From NCBI RefSeq assembly GCF_014203275.1, contig NZ_JACHIP010000004.1:620001-684000 (forward strand): a DNA stretch of 64,000 nucleotides, read 5' to 3'. The number at the start of each line of letters is the position of its first letter. Within the stretch, counting starts at the first letter, position 1. The translations under genes and the position numbers were made by a program. A model generated the notes under the pieces. The model was not told the origin of the DNA, searched no databases, and was given only the letters and a program-made list of their open reading frames with translations. Origin of the DNA: Granulicella aggregans. GTDB lineage: Bacteria; Acidobacteriota; Terriglobia; Terriglobales; Acidobacteriaceae. This document shows positions 9,460 through 18,104 of this stretch, in pieces.

Positions 9460-10317
9460 ATGAGCCCCAAGCAGAAGGACCCCAGCATCTCGAAGTTGAA
9501 CGACCTCGGCTACAACGTCATCAAGGTGCCGCGCACGGACATCGCCCCACTCGACCTGCTCGCCCACGACAGCTCCAGTCCTCAGCTGCGCAAGATCGGA
9601 ACCATCTCCACCTTCTGGAAGACCGCCGCTCCAGTCCCCACCCCCGGCCCACCCAGCGTCGCCGCCAGCTTGAACAACACGCACAGCAATAAGCTCGACC
9701 TCGGCTTCGGCCTCGACCTGCTCAAGGGAGCGCTCGCTGTCTTCGGTGCCAGCGCGCCGTCGCTCGACCTCAGCCACACCAACGCTAAGTCCCTCCAGTT
9801 CAACTACACCGGCGTGACCACCGTCTCCATCGACACCGGCCTCATCGGCGACTACCTCACCGAAGGCAAGCTCAACGTGGGCAACCCCGAGACTAGGCAC
9901 CGCTTCCTCGACCAAGGCTCACAGGTCTACATCATCACCGAGGTCATCCGCTCCACCTCCATTACCGTCACCGCGACGGACTCGAACGGCAACGGCGTCT
10001 CGCTCAGCGCGCCAGAGATCAACGGCATTATCGGCGGCAATGTCAGCGTCAAGCCATCCTCCGCCACCAACTCCGCCGTCACCTTTGAGAGCGCCACCAC
10101 GCCCCCCACGGCCGCCAACTTCGGCTTCAAGGCGATGCTCCTCACCTGGCAGCCCACACCCGGCGCTGATCTGGGAGCTGGAACCGGAACCTGGGCCTTC
10201 GCAGATGCCGATAACATCACCTTTGCGGCACCTGTACTCGGTGGCGGTTCAAACGCTGAATCCACAGGCCCAGTAGTCTTTGAGACCGGCCCAGAAAGCT
10301 GCCTGCTCGATCTGTAG
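9460..10317 (+). CDS. Bacterial gasdermin-like pore-forming protein (putative)
   Basis: 285 residues, no signal peptide. The start LNDLGYNVIKVPRTDIAPLDLL, a variable Pro-rich loop (about 57-70), an amphipathic region (79-110) and VYIITEVIRSTSITVTATD (156-174) followed by FGFKAMLLTW (221-230) follow the order of the gasdermin N-domain. The VYIITEV segment closely resembles LYVVTEV of animal gasdermins. The 45-residue tail (about 241-285) would be the short inhibitory segment. Two caspase-fold proteases flank it, as in known bacterial gasdermin loci, where cleavage releases a membrane pore that kills the cell. Odd point: the palmitoylated cysteine near the N-terminus of characterised bacterial gasdermins is absent; the only Cys is residue 281. 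The family call rests on motif memory and context. Confidence 0.65.
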   Translation: MSPKQKDPSISKLNDLGYNVIKVPRTDIAPLDLLAHDSSSPQLRKIGTISTFWKTAAPVPTPGPPSVAASLNNTHSNKLDLGFGLDLLKGALAVFGASAPSLDLSHTNAKSLQFNYTGVTTVSIDTGLIGDYLTEGKLNVGNPETRHRFLDQGSQVYIITEVIRSTSITVTATDSNGNGVSLSAPEINGIIGGNVSVKPSSATNSAVTFESATTPPTAANFGFKAMLLTWQPTPGADLGAGTGTWAFADADNITFAAPVLGGGSNAESTGPVVFETGPESCLLDL

Positions 10318-10340
10318 GATGAGCGTCCTGTTCTAAAGCC

Positions 10341-10396
10341 GTCATCCTGAGCGAAGTCTGGCGCGCACTTTGCGCCAGACGCAGTCGAAGGACCCC
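10341..10396 (+). repeat. Variable-stem hairpin repeat, family A copy 1
   Basis: The flanks GTCATCCTGAGCGAA and GCAGTCGAAGGA enclose a perfect 9-bp stem (GTCTGGCGC at 10356-10364 with GCGCCAGAC at 10372-10380). The same flanks recur at 16537 and 36857 around different stems. It sits between the gasdermin-like gene and the downstream protease and may act as a transcription attenuator or an mRNA-stabilising element. Confidence 0.85.
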
Positions 10397-10486
10397 GAGA
10401 GACTTCGCGACACCCTACCCGCTGGCCCCTTTCAGCCTTGAACGCCCGTCGCGATCGCCAGAAGGTGCAAACAGTGAGGAGCAACG

Positions 10487-11992
10487 ATGCCTGATCCAAT
10501 CAACGACCCGAACGCTCTCCCAATCCCGCTGGGCGTCCGCGTCGACACCGGAGCTCCCCACCCGCCACTCACACAAGCCGACGTGGACCACATCCTCGCC
10601 GGTCGGGCATCGGACCAGCCCATCAGCCCCGCCCTGGCCCGCGTCCAGGTCGTCATGACCCTCGGCCCCGACGGCAGCGTAGCCGACCGCAACAACCTCT
10701 GCCAGACCGGTTGGGCCGTCTTGTTTGCCTCCGATTCCGACCCTGCCATCAAGCAGCAGCTTCAGCCCCTGCTCGACCTCCGCCAGCGCCAGGTGTCTAA
10801 GCGCGCCATCCCGGGACGCAAGCCGCTCTTCCGCATCTTCGAAGGCTCCGACCCCGCAACCGGCGGCGTCCTGCTCAATCCCGACGGAACATCGCAGACC
10901 GCCCAGCAATGGACTCAGCAGCACGGCACATCACTTACCGCTCCCGTCGTCCCCAGCGTTATCCCTTACTACGTCCTCATCGTCGGCTCGCCGGAGCGCA
11001 TCCCCTTCAGCTTCCAGTCCGATCTCAGTGCCCAGTGGCTCGTCGGCCGCCTCTACTTCGACGACCTCGCCGACTACGGCCGCTACGCCGCCCAGGTCAT
11101 CGCGCAGGAGGTCGATCCCGCCGCCCCCACCGCCCCGTCCTTGCCTGTGCAGCCCGCTCAGACCGCCGTCTGGATCACCAGCAACCAGGGCGACGTCGCG
11201 ACCACCATGCTCGCCAACGCCGTCTCCGGAGACTTCCAGGCCACCGACGGTATTGCCCAGGCACCGCTCGGACAGGACTGGGGCTTCGGCGTCGACTTTT
11301 CCCTGCGCGCCGACGCCACCAAGGCCCGCCTGCTCGACATCCTCACCGGCACGCGCGGCGCAGCCTCCGTCCTCTTCACCGGCTCCCATGGAGCCGAAAC
11401 TTCACCACCCGTCACCGACGAGGACATAGCCTATCAGCGCAGCACGCAAGGCGCGCTCATCACCCAGTCATGGATTCCCAACCAGCCCGCCGCCTCCGGC
11501 GACCTCTTCCAGGCCGAGGACATCCCCACTCAGAACATCCTCCCCGGCATGATGGTCTTTCTCTTCGCCTGCTTCAGCGCCGGCTGTCCGGCTATCGACA
11601 GCTACTCAGCCAACGCCGACGGCTCTCCCATAATGATCGCCAAAGCCCCGCTCATTTCGAAGCTGGCACAGGCGCTGCTCGCCCACGGAGCCTTAGCCGT
11701 AATAGGCCACGTCGACCGCGCCTTCAAATACGGCTTCGTCGACACCAGCGGAACCTCGCAAGTCCAGCTACTCCGCACCCCGCTCGAACTCCTGATGCAG
11801 GGGAACCGCGCCGGCCTCGCCGCCGACTCTTTCAGCACCACCTGGGGTGCTATCGAAGGCCTGCTGCACAACGCTACCCCAGCCCCAGTCGCGAACGCCG
11901 CCCTCCGAATGCACATCGCCAGCGACGACGCCCGCAACTACACCGTCCTAGGCGACCCTGCGGTGCGCCTGCGCGTAGCCCAAATAGGCTAA
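10487..11992 (+). CDS. Caspase-fold cysteine protease, C25/gingipain-like
   Basis: 501 residues, cytosolic (no signal peptide). Catalytic residues of clan CD are visible: His301 in SVLFTGSHGAET and Cys362 in VFLFACFSAGCPAID. Further conserved parts are YYVLIVGSPERIPF (about 161-174) and the late AHGALAVIGHVDRAFKYGF. This is the pattern of bacterial C25-type peptidases related to caspases. A GAGGAG sequence precedes the ATG at 10487. It lies 169 bases downstream of the gasdermin-like gene on the same strand, with hairpin repeat family A between them. It could cleave the gasdermin or act downstream of the CHAT protease; its specificity is not readable. Confidence 0.85.
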   Translation: MPDPINDPNALPIPLGVRVDTGAPHPPLTQADVDHILAGRASDQPISPALARVQVVMTLGPDGSVADRNNLCQTGWAVLFASDSDPAIKQQLQPLLDLRQRQVSKRAIPGRKPLFRIFEGSDPATGGVLLNPDGTSQTAQQWTQQHGTSLTAPVVPSVIPYYVLIVGSPERIPFSFQSDLSAQWLVGRLYFDDLADYGRYAAQVIAQEVDPAAPTAPSLPVQPAQTAVWITSNQGDVATTMLANAVSGDFQATDGIAQAPLGQDWGFGVDFSLRADATKARLLDILTGTRGAASVLFTGSHGAETSPPVTDEDIAYQRSTQGALITQSWIPNQPAASGDLFQAEDIPTQNILPGMMVFLFACFSAGCPAIDSYSANADGSPIMIAKAPLISKLAQALLAHGALAVIGHVDRAFKYGFVDTSGTSQVQLLRTPLELLMQGNRAGLAADSFSTTWGAIEGLLHNATPAPVANAALRMHIASDDARNYTVLGDPAVRLRVAQIG

Positions 11993-12009
11993 GGCCACAC
12001 GGAGAATCG

Positions 12010-12384
12010 TCAGCCACCCCTTGAGTGGTTGATGGGGCCTCCAAAACCGACTCCGTCGGTGTCAATCTCTAATAGAAGAAAATTCGATTTCGTAACTGGA
12101 AAATCGGGAACTGCGGCATCCACGGTCGTCTCAAAGAAGACACTGTAGGCACCTGAATCAGAGGTTGTGAAGGTAAAGACCGTGGGGCCTTGCGGATTGA
12201 GCGGAATAGGTCCGGTTGGGGCGGGGGTTAGTGCGGTGATTGCGGCCGGTGAAAAGAATGCCACGACTGGGCCAGCGTTGGACACAGAGAACGCTAGCGT
12301 ATCGCCGTTGCTCACTGCGACCGACGGCTGACTCGGTACCAGCGTTCCTGCATCGTTCGAGATAAAGACTTCTGTATGCGCCAT
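12010..12384 (-). CDS. Small beta-rich hypothetical protein
   Basis: 124 residues beginning MAHTEVFIS. The segment SNGDTLAFSVSNAG-VVAFFSP, then PLNPQGPTVFTFTTSDSGAYSVFFE, has the alternation of short strands and the GDT...F/G.Y spacing of a cupredoxin- or Ig-like beta sandwich. No copper-ligand set (Cys-Met-His) is present, so a metal function is not supported. It follows the kinase-TPR gene by 13 bases on the same strand and is probably its operon partner. An upstream in-frame ATG at 12396 is possible but would nearly abut the kinase stop. No family was recognised. Confidence 0.7.
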   Translation of the reverse strand: MAHTEVFISNDAGTLVPSQPSVAVSNGDTLAFSVSNAGPVVAFFSPAAITALTPAPTGPIPLNPQGPTVFTFTTSDSGAYSVFFETTVDAAVPDFPVTKSNFLLLEIDTDGVGFGGPINHSRGG

Positions 12385-12397
12385 GGTGTGCCTCACG

Positions 12398-14653
12398 TTA
12401 GTTCAATTTGGTCTTGCTGTCCACAGCGAGTTCTGCCTTCGCCTTATCAAGCGCGACTTGAAACGTCGGATCGCTGCGAAGCCTCGCGAGTTCCGGGCTT
12501 CGTTGAAACTCGTTACCGCGTGTTCCCCGAGCCACTGCCTTTGCAAATAGCGCTATGGCTTTGCTGCGCTGCCCCGCAACTTCGTAACTGTAGGCGACCG
12601 AGTAGCTGATGTTTGGGTCATCCGGGGAAAGACCGAGGGCCTTGCGCGCCAGTAGGAGGCTACTTTCAACATTGCCAATCGAGGCATACAGGCTGGCTAA
12701 GTCCGCCAACACCTCTGCGTCCTCCGGTGTCTTCCGTCGCTGGCCTTCCGCAAGCTCGATGGCCTTGCGATAGGCTGCTTCCGCCTGTTCGTGTTTGTCG
12801 CCGCTCCAGATATAGACGCTACCCAGGCTTCCCCATGCCTGGTAGTCCGAGGGGTCTAGCTCAATCGCCTTCTCATCCATCTCCGCTGCGCTTGTGTAAT
12901 TGCCCTGCAGCTGAAACACGGTACCTAAGGCCCGGTAGCTATAGGCATCCGGCTGCAGACTCAATACCTTCTGGAAGTCTTCCCGCGCATCGTCTAACTT
13001 GTTCAAGCGCATGTTCACGAGACCAAGATCGTATAACGCGAAGGTGTTCTGCGGATCGATCCGTACCGAGTTCTTCCACTGCGCCGCCGCATCCTGAAGG
13101 TCCCCCGCCAGCATGTAATAGTGTCCCAGCCGCAACGGCCACATTGAGTTCTCAGGCGCAATGTCGATCGCCTGTTTTATCTGCTCGATCGCATCTTTGC
13201 CCCTGCCCTGCGATTGGTAGACCTCGCCCAGCGCGGCATACGCATCGGCGCTTCTCGGATCGAGTTTTAGAGCCTGATTCGCATCCCTCACCGCCAGATC
13301 TGTCTTCCCTCCAACCGCTTCGATCTGCGCCCGCGTCACCAGTGCGGGGGCGCTGGCTGGGTCGAGCCTCAGCGCTTCGTCGGTCGCGCTCTTTGCCGAA
13401 TCCAGCAGGCTCCCTTGGCTCGAGTCGTTCTTGTACTGCTTAAAGTACGCAGCTCCGAGCCCAGCCTGGGCCAGCGCAAAATCCGGATTCTTCTTCAGGA
13501 TGTCTTGAAACTTTGTTATCGCTTCTGTGAGGTTCGAGTCCTTGTAGGACTTACTCAGCAGGCCCTTTGCCTCTGAATACTCCGCGTCAATATCTGCCGG
13601 AGCGCCCGCCACGACCGCATGTTTCGATGCCTCATCCAGATGAAGCCATCCCCGCACCATCGGCGTCTTGAAGGCCGCCGCTCCCAGAACCAGCGCCGCG
13701 ACCGCCACTCTCAACTGCCAGGGCCTCGTATTGCGTGGCGGCTCCACGGGGAGCGGGGTCAGAGCAACAGCCTCTACAGGCACCGCCGTCCCAATGCACT
13801 CCGCCAGCGCCTCCGACAACTGCCCCGCGCTGCTGAACCGCTTCGCAGGATCGGTCTCGATCGCTCGGCCTACCGCTCGCAAAAACTGGTCTGGCAGGTC
13901 GCTGCGAAGATCCATCAACGTCCGCTTCTGCGCCAGGGCAGCCGTCGCCTCTGCCCGCGAAAGCCCGCCGAGCCTTGCCGGATACTCGCCCGTCACCAGG
14001 TAGAACAGCAGCACGCCCATGGAGTAGATGTCGCTCGCAACGGTCGCCGTCTTGCCCTGCCACAACTCCGGCGCCATGTAGTTCGGCGTTCCCGCAATGT
14101 CCTCCTGCCGGTGCGGCAGCGTGCTCAGCCCGAAGTCCATCAGCAGGATGTGGCCACCCTCTTCGCGCATCACGTTCTCTGCCTTGATGTCACGATGCAG
14201 CAGCCCCGAGCGGTGCACCGCACTCAATGCCCGCGTCACGTCAAGGCCAATCAGTACCGCCTCGCGATATCCGAAAGCCCCCTGCGATCCCAGCAGCGCC
14301 GAGAGCGTCTTGCCTTTGACGAAGTCCGTCCAGAAGCCGACGCGCCCATCATGCCGGTCGATCCCGTAGACCGGGACGATGTTCGGATGCCGAACCGACG
14401 CCAACGCCCGCGCCTCGCGCAGCATCGCCTTGTACTCCTCGTCTGTCTGGCCGTTGCCCGTTGGCGAAGGCAGCAGCAGCTTCAATGCGACCTCGCGTTC
14501 CAGGTCCGGGTCCCACGCTCGGTAGACTTCGCCAAACCCGCCCTGGCCCACCCGCGCCAGCAGCTTGAACCTTCCCCAGGCATCGCGCGCCGCTGGAACG
14601 TCCCTCGGCGTGGAGGGCAGCGTATTCATGTCGAGCGTGCGGTCTTCATCCAT
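12398..14653 (-). CDS. Serine/threonine protein kinase with transmembrane segment and TPR repeats
   Basis: 751 residues. An N-terminal Hanks-type kinase domain (about 25-290) has the glycine loop VGQGGFGEVYRAW, Lys in EVALKLL, catalytic HRDIKAEN and magnesium-binding DFGLS, then GTPNYMAPELW; all key residues are intact. A single membrane helix follows (about 315-335, LRVAVAALVLGAAAF). The C-terminal 400 residues are tandem TPR repeats (for example SADAYAALGEVYQSQGRGKDA) on the other side of the membrane. The ATG at 14653 was chosen; an upstream in-frame codon at 14710 adds 19 residues without domain support. It diverges from an FHA-GAF-PP2C gene, a natural kinase/phosphatase pair, and is followed by a small beta-rich gene. 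Confidence 0.93.
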   Translation of the reverse strand: MDEDRTLDMNTLPSTPRDVPAARDAWGRFKLLARVGQGGFGEVYRAWDPDLEREVALKLLLPSPTGNGQTDEEYKAMLREARALASVRHPNIVPVYGIDRHDGRVGFWTDFVKGKTLSALLGSQGAFGYREAVLIGLDVTRALSAVHRSGLLHRDIKAENVMREEGGHILLMDFGLSTLPHRQEDIAGTPNYMAPELWQGKTATVASDIYSMGVLLFYLVTGEYPARLGGLSRAEATAALAQKRTLMDLRSDLPDQFLRAVGRAIETDPAKRFSSAGQLSEALAECIGTAVPVEAVALTPLPVEPPRNTRPWQLRVAVAALVLGAAAFKTPMVRGWLHLDEASKHAVVAGAPADIDAEYSEAKGLLSKSYKDSNLTEAITKFQDILKKNPDFALAQAGLGAAYFKQYKNDSSQGSLLDSAKSATDEALRLDPASAPALVTRAQIEAVGGKTDLAVRDANQALKLDPRSADAYAALGEVYQSQGRGKDAIEQIKQAIDIAPENSMWPLRLGHYYMLAGDLQDAAAQWKNSVRIDPQNTFALYDLGLVNMRLNKLDDAREDFQKVLSLQPDAYSYRALGTVFQLQGNYTSAAEMDEKAIELDPSDYQAWGSLGSVYIWSGDKHEQAEAAYRKAIELAEGQRRKTPEDAEVLADLASLYASIGNVESSLLLARKALGLSPDDPNISYSVAYSYEVAGQRSKAIALFAKAVARGTRGNEFQRSPELARLRSDPTFQVALDKAKAELAVDSKTKLN

Positions 14654-14794
14654 GCGGGTCAATCGGATTATAAGACCCCATGCACTTCGCCTTCGATCGA
14701 CCGCCACCATGCCGCAATCCCTCGTAACTACGCCTCGGTGATACCATCCGATTCAAGCCCGCCCGTAGGGTATTCCCGGCGGTAACTCCAGGCC

Positions 14795-16510
14795 ATGACC
14801 CCCGCATCCAGATCGTCACCCCAGATTGTCCTGCACAGCGAGGGCACCCGGCGCACTGTTCCTGTGGATCATGTGCCCTTCACGCTGGGTCGCGGCCACG
14901 ACTGCCACCTCACCATAGGCCACCCACACGTCTCGCGCGAGCACGCCGCGATCGACCGCGACTCCGACGGCTATTTCCTCCGCGACACCGCCAGCCGACA
15001 CGGCACCTTCGTCAACGGCGTGCGTGTCTCGACCACCCGTCTTCGCCCCGGCGACCGCATAGCCCTCTTCCCCGATGCTGGGGAGCGCGACATGCTGCTC
15101 TTCGAGCAGGCAGAGGAAGAGAGCAGCACCCGCACGTTGCTCGCCCAGATCACCAAGTCCTCCGGTCCGGGGTCTGGTCTGGGACTTGATAAGACCCAAG
15201 TTGCCCTGGCCATGGGCGGCCAATCAGAACTCGAGACCCTGGCGCTCTTCCTCAAAGCTGCGCAGAGCCTCAATAGCTACGGCGCGGTCAACGACGTCCT
15301 TCGCACCATGCTGGAATACACCCTGCGGCTCACCGGAGCGGAACGCGGCTTCGTCTTCCTCGGAGCGACCGCCGACACTCTTCGCCTCGAGAGCTGGCAG
15401 GACAAGGATGGAAACGCGACCACCGCCTCCGTGCCGCTGGCCCCCATCGATGGCGAACGGTCGGATAGACCCGCGATCTCCTACTCCATCGTCCGCGAGG
15501 CTGCGGAATCGCATCTTGACTTCATTCTCTCGAACATCAGCCCTGATGCGGCCCGCGGCCACGAAAGCCTAATCCTGAACGCCATCCGCTCCGTGGTCGC
15601 GATCCCACTGCGCGGCCAGAACTCCGACCGCCTGCTTGGCGTGCTCTACCTCGACAGCCGCTCCATCACCCACGACTTCACTCGCACCGGCAAGCAGATC
15701 CTCCAGGCGCTTGCCCACCAAGCCGCAACGCTGCTCGAAAACCTGCGCATGATCGAGGCCGAGCGCGAATCCGCCCTGCTCCGCAAGGAACTGGAGATCG
15801 CCGCCGCCATTCAGCAGCAGATCATCCCGCAGACACTGCCCGAGTTCCCCGGCGTGCGCCTCGCCGCCCGCAGCGTTCCCTGCACCGGCGTCGGCGGCGA
15901 CTTCTACGACGTCATCCCTGTCGAGGATGGCTTTGTCGCTCTTGTCGGCGACGTCTGCGGCAAGGGCGTTCCCGCCGCTCTGCTGGCTTCGATGGTGCAG
16001 GGCATGCTCCACGCCCAGATTTCGGCGCAGGCCACCCATGTGACCTCGCTGGCGAACACCGTCCAGACTGTCAATGCATTTGTCTGTTCCCGCGCTCCCG
16101 TCGAAAAGTACGTTACGCTTGCCATCTTGCGCTACACCTTCCCTCTGCTTCCCGGAGATCCGGCCCAGGTTGAGCTGGTCAACGGAGGCCATGTCTCTCC
16201 CATGATCGTCCGGGCAAACGGCACGGTCGAGACAATCCAGGACGGGGACATGCCGGTCGGTCTGCTCGAGATCGCCCGGTTCCACGCGATACTCATTACA
16301 CTCGATCCCGGAGATCGCATCGTTCTCCTCAGCGACGGCATCAGTGAGGCCGAAGATCCCAGCGGTACCCAGTTCGGTGCCGAAGAGATGACCCGCTACC
16401 TCGCCAGCCCGGATCCCGTCCCCTCGCTCTTTCGCGCCATGAACGGCTTCTGCAAAGGTGCACATCCGCAGGACGACCAGACCGTCCTCACGGTCGACCG
16501 TATCGCCTGA
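14795..16510 (+). CDS. FHA-GAF-PP2C (RsbU/SpoIIE-type) serine phosphatase
   Basis: 571 residues, three modules in order. The FHA phosphothreonine-binding domain (about 10-100) has FTLGRGHDCHLTIGHPHVSREHA and GTFVNGVRV. The GAF domain (about 150-320) carries a DRLLGVLYLDSR strand. The PP2C-like phosphatase (about 340-571) has GVGGDFYDVIP, LVGDVCGKGVPAALLASM and LLSDGISEAEDP, so the metal-binding Asp residues are present. Such proteins dephosphorylate anti-sigma antagonists or other phosphoproteins. The FHA domain suggests docking to a threonine-phosphorylated partner, plausibly the divergent kinase 141 bases away. No membrane segment. Confidence 0.93.
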   Translation: MTPASRSSPQIVLHSEGTRRTVPVDHVPFTLGRGHDCHLTIGHPHVSREHAAIDRDSDGYFLRDTASRHGTFVNGVRVSTTRLRPGDRIALFPDAGERDMLLFEQAEEESSTRTLLAQITKSSGPGSGLGLDKTQVALAMGGQSELETLALFLKAAQSLNSYGAVNDVLRTMLEYTLRLTGAERGFVFLGATADTLRLESWQDKDGNATTASVPLAPIDGERSDRPAISYSIVREAAESHLDFILSNISPDAARGHESLILNAIRSVVAIPLRGQNSDRLLGVLYLDSRSITHDFTRTGKQILQALAHQAATLLENLRMIEAERESALLRKELEIAAAIQQQIIPQTLPEFPGVRLAARSVPCTGVGGDFYDVIPVEDGFVALVGDVCGKGVPAALLASMVQGMLHAQISAQATHVTSLANTVQTVNAFVCSRAPVEKYVTLAILRYTFPLLPGDPAQVELVNGGHVSPMIVRANGTVETIQDGDMPVGLLEIARFHAILITLDPGDRIVLLSDGISEAEDPSGTQFGAEEMTRYLASPDPVPSLFRAMNGFCKGAHPQDDQTVLTVDRIA

Positions 16511-16536
16511 TCCGACCCGTGAAGAATTCCAACGCC

Positions 16537-16667
16537 GTCATCCTGAGTGGAGTTTGGCGCGTATTTGCGCCAAACGCAGTCGAAGGATCCGTTAGAGTTG
16601 ACATCACTCAAACCGCCCGGACCTTTCAACCTGCGGCATCTCCACCAGCCACTCCGCTCAGGATGAC
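16537..16667. repeat. Hairpin repeat family A copy 2 plus inverted half-copy
   Basis: GTCATCCTGAGTGGAGT starts at 16537, followed by a perfect 9-bp stem GTTTGGCGC / GCGCCAAAC (16552-16560, 16567-16575) and GCAGTCGAAGGATCC. Compared with copy 1 the second stem pair changes C-G to T-A, a compensatory change. An inverted copy of the left flank, ACTCCGCTCAGGATGAC, lies at 16651-16667, so the whole 131-base unit has inverted ends. It falls between the phosphatase and a convergent small gene. Confidence 0.85.
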
Positions 16668-16713
16668 CGAGAGAGTTGACGAGTTCCATGATGACTCTTG
16701 GCAGTTTGAAAAA

Positions 16714-16989
16714 CTAATTCCACTGCGACCGATGCCGCTCCACCCACCAGCAGGGCCGCGACCCAAGCTGCGGGTACATGGCCCGCACGCACGTCACGGG
16801 AACCGGGCCTGTATAGTCATATTCGTTCTTCTGCCCCTTCAACGGGGTGGTTAAAAACTGGTCGACCTGAACAACCCGATAAGCCGACCCTCGCCGCACC
16901 TTCACCTGTAAAACCACCGCATCGCCCAGGTAACTACCCAGGGCCGCAGCCAGTAATGTCAACGAGCCCCACTTGATGAATCGGCGCAT
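16714..16989 (-). CDS. Small single-pass membrane protein
   Basis: 91 residues from ATG at 16989. A basic start MRRFIKWGS leads to one hydrophobic segment (LTLLAAALGSYLGDAVVL), then a soluble part with YRVVQVDQFL, a lysine-rich KGQKNEYDY, TGPVPVTCVRAMYPQ and a final PCWWVERHRSQW. The TCV...PCWW pair of cysteines and the ending resemble small proteins I associate with Acidobacteria, of unknown function. Reading open to 17100 adds no plausible domain. Confidence 0.7.
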   Translation of the reverse strand: MRRFIKWGSLTLLAAALGSYLGDAVVLQVKVRRGSAYRVVQVDQFLTTPLKGQKNEYDYTGPVPVTCVRAMYPQLGSRPCWWVERHRSQWN

Positions 16990-17189
16990 CTTTCCATCCA
17001 AAAGCGGGCGTGGCCCAGCCTCGTGTCCATCAGAGCATAGATCGCCATAACCTTGCCCAACTTCGAAACGGTGATTTACTCTGGCGGGACCACCCTTCAA
17101 TATGCGATTCTGTAGATATATTCAGCAGTTGAGAACGATATCATGGCTCTGGCCTTCGATAGAGAATTCGTGCCAGCTTCAGGAGAGCT

Positions 17190-18104
17190 ATGAACTGCCC
17201 CGAGATGAGAATTGGTATCGATCTTGGAGGAACCAAGATTGAAGCTCTTGCACTTGACCACAAAGGCACGGAACTGTTGCGCTATCGTGTCGACACGCCG
17301 CGCGAAGACTACCCCGGCACCATCGCCGCCATCGCCGGCCTCGTTCGTCGTTTGGAGACAGAGACCGGCGCTACTGGCACCGTAGGCGCTGGCATCCCCG
17401 GCAGCGTCTCCCGCAGGACCGGCCTGGTTAAGAACGCCAACTCCACCTGGCTCAACGGCAAGCCCCTCGCCGAAGACCTCTCCGCCGAACTCGCACGCGA
17501 GGTCCGTGTTGCGAACGACGCCAACTGCCTCGCCGTCTCCGAGGCGACCGACGGAGCCGCCGCTGGCCACCACGTCGTCTTCGGTGTCATCCTTGGCACC
17601 GGCTGCGGCGGTGGAGTCGCCATCGACGGAACGGTTCACGCCGGCCCCAACGGCGTCGGCGGTGAGTGGGGCCACAACCCCCTCCCCTGGCCCACTACCG
17701 ACGAGTCCCCTGGACCTGCCTGCTACTGCGGAAAGTTCGGCTGCATGGAGATGTGGGCCTCCGGGACAGGCGTCGCACGCGACTTCCTCCAAGTCACCGG
17801 CAGGGCACTCACGACCCGCCAAATCGTCGCCCTCGCAGAGACCGGCGACGTCGAGGCACTTCAAGCTCTCGACCGGCTCGAAGACCGCCTCGCCCGTGGC
17901 CTCTCGAACATCATCAACGTTCTCGATCCCGATATCTTCGTCTTCGGCGGAGGTCTCTCGCTGCTCAAGCGCATCTACACGAATCTACCGATCCTTCTGC
18001 CGAAGTATGTCTTTGGCCACGAGGCGGACGCGATCCTGGTCCCGGCAAAGTTCGGCGATTCCAGTGGAGTGCGAGGAGCTGCCTGGCTCTGGCCCGCGCA
18101 GTGA
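17190..18104 (+). CDS. ROK-family sugar kinase (fructokinase/Mak-like)
   Basis: 304 residues. ATP- and sugar-dependent kinase of the ROK family: phosphate loop [13 protein letters not shown] at the N-terminus, [13 protein letters not shown] with the catalytic Asp, [15 protein letters not shown], and the zinc-binding signature [26 protein letters not shown]. The length and the PLPWP segment fit the Mak fructokinase/N-acetylglucosamine kinase group; the exact sugar cannot be decided. AGGAG stands just before the ATG at 17190. A second ATG at 17205 is possible. It is a stand-alone gene with no sugar-pathway neighbour. Confidence 0.92.
   Translation: [304 protein letters not shown]

Noticed and set aside
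9370..9915. Leftward N-terminal extension of the CHAT-TPR protein
   Set aside because: It is antisense to the gasdermin-like gene and has shadow-frame composition; the MSQYRKTAI start at 9369 fits a divergent pair.
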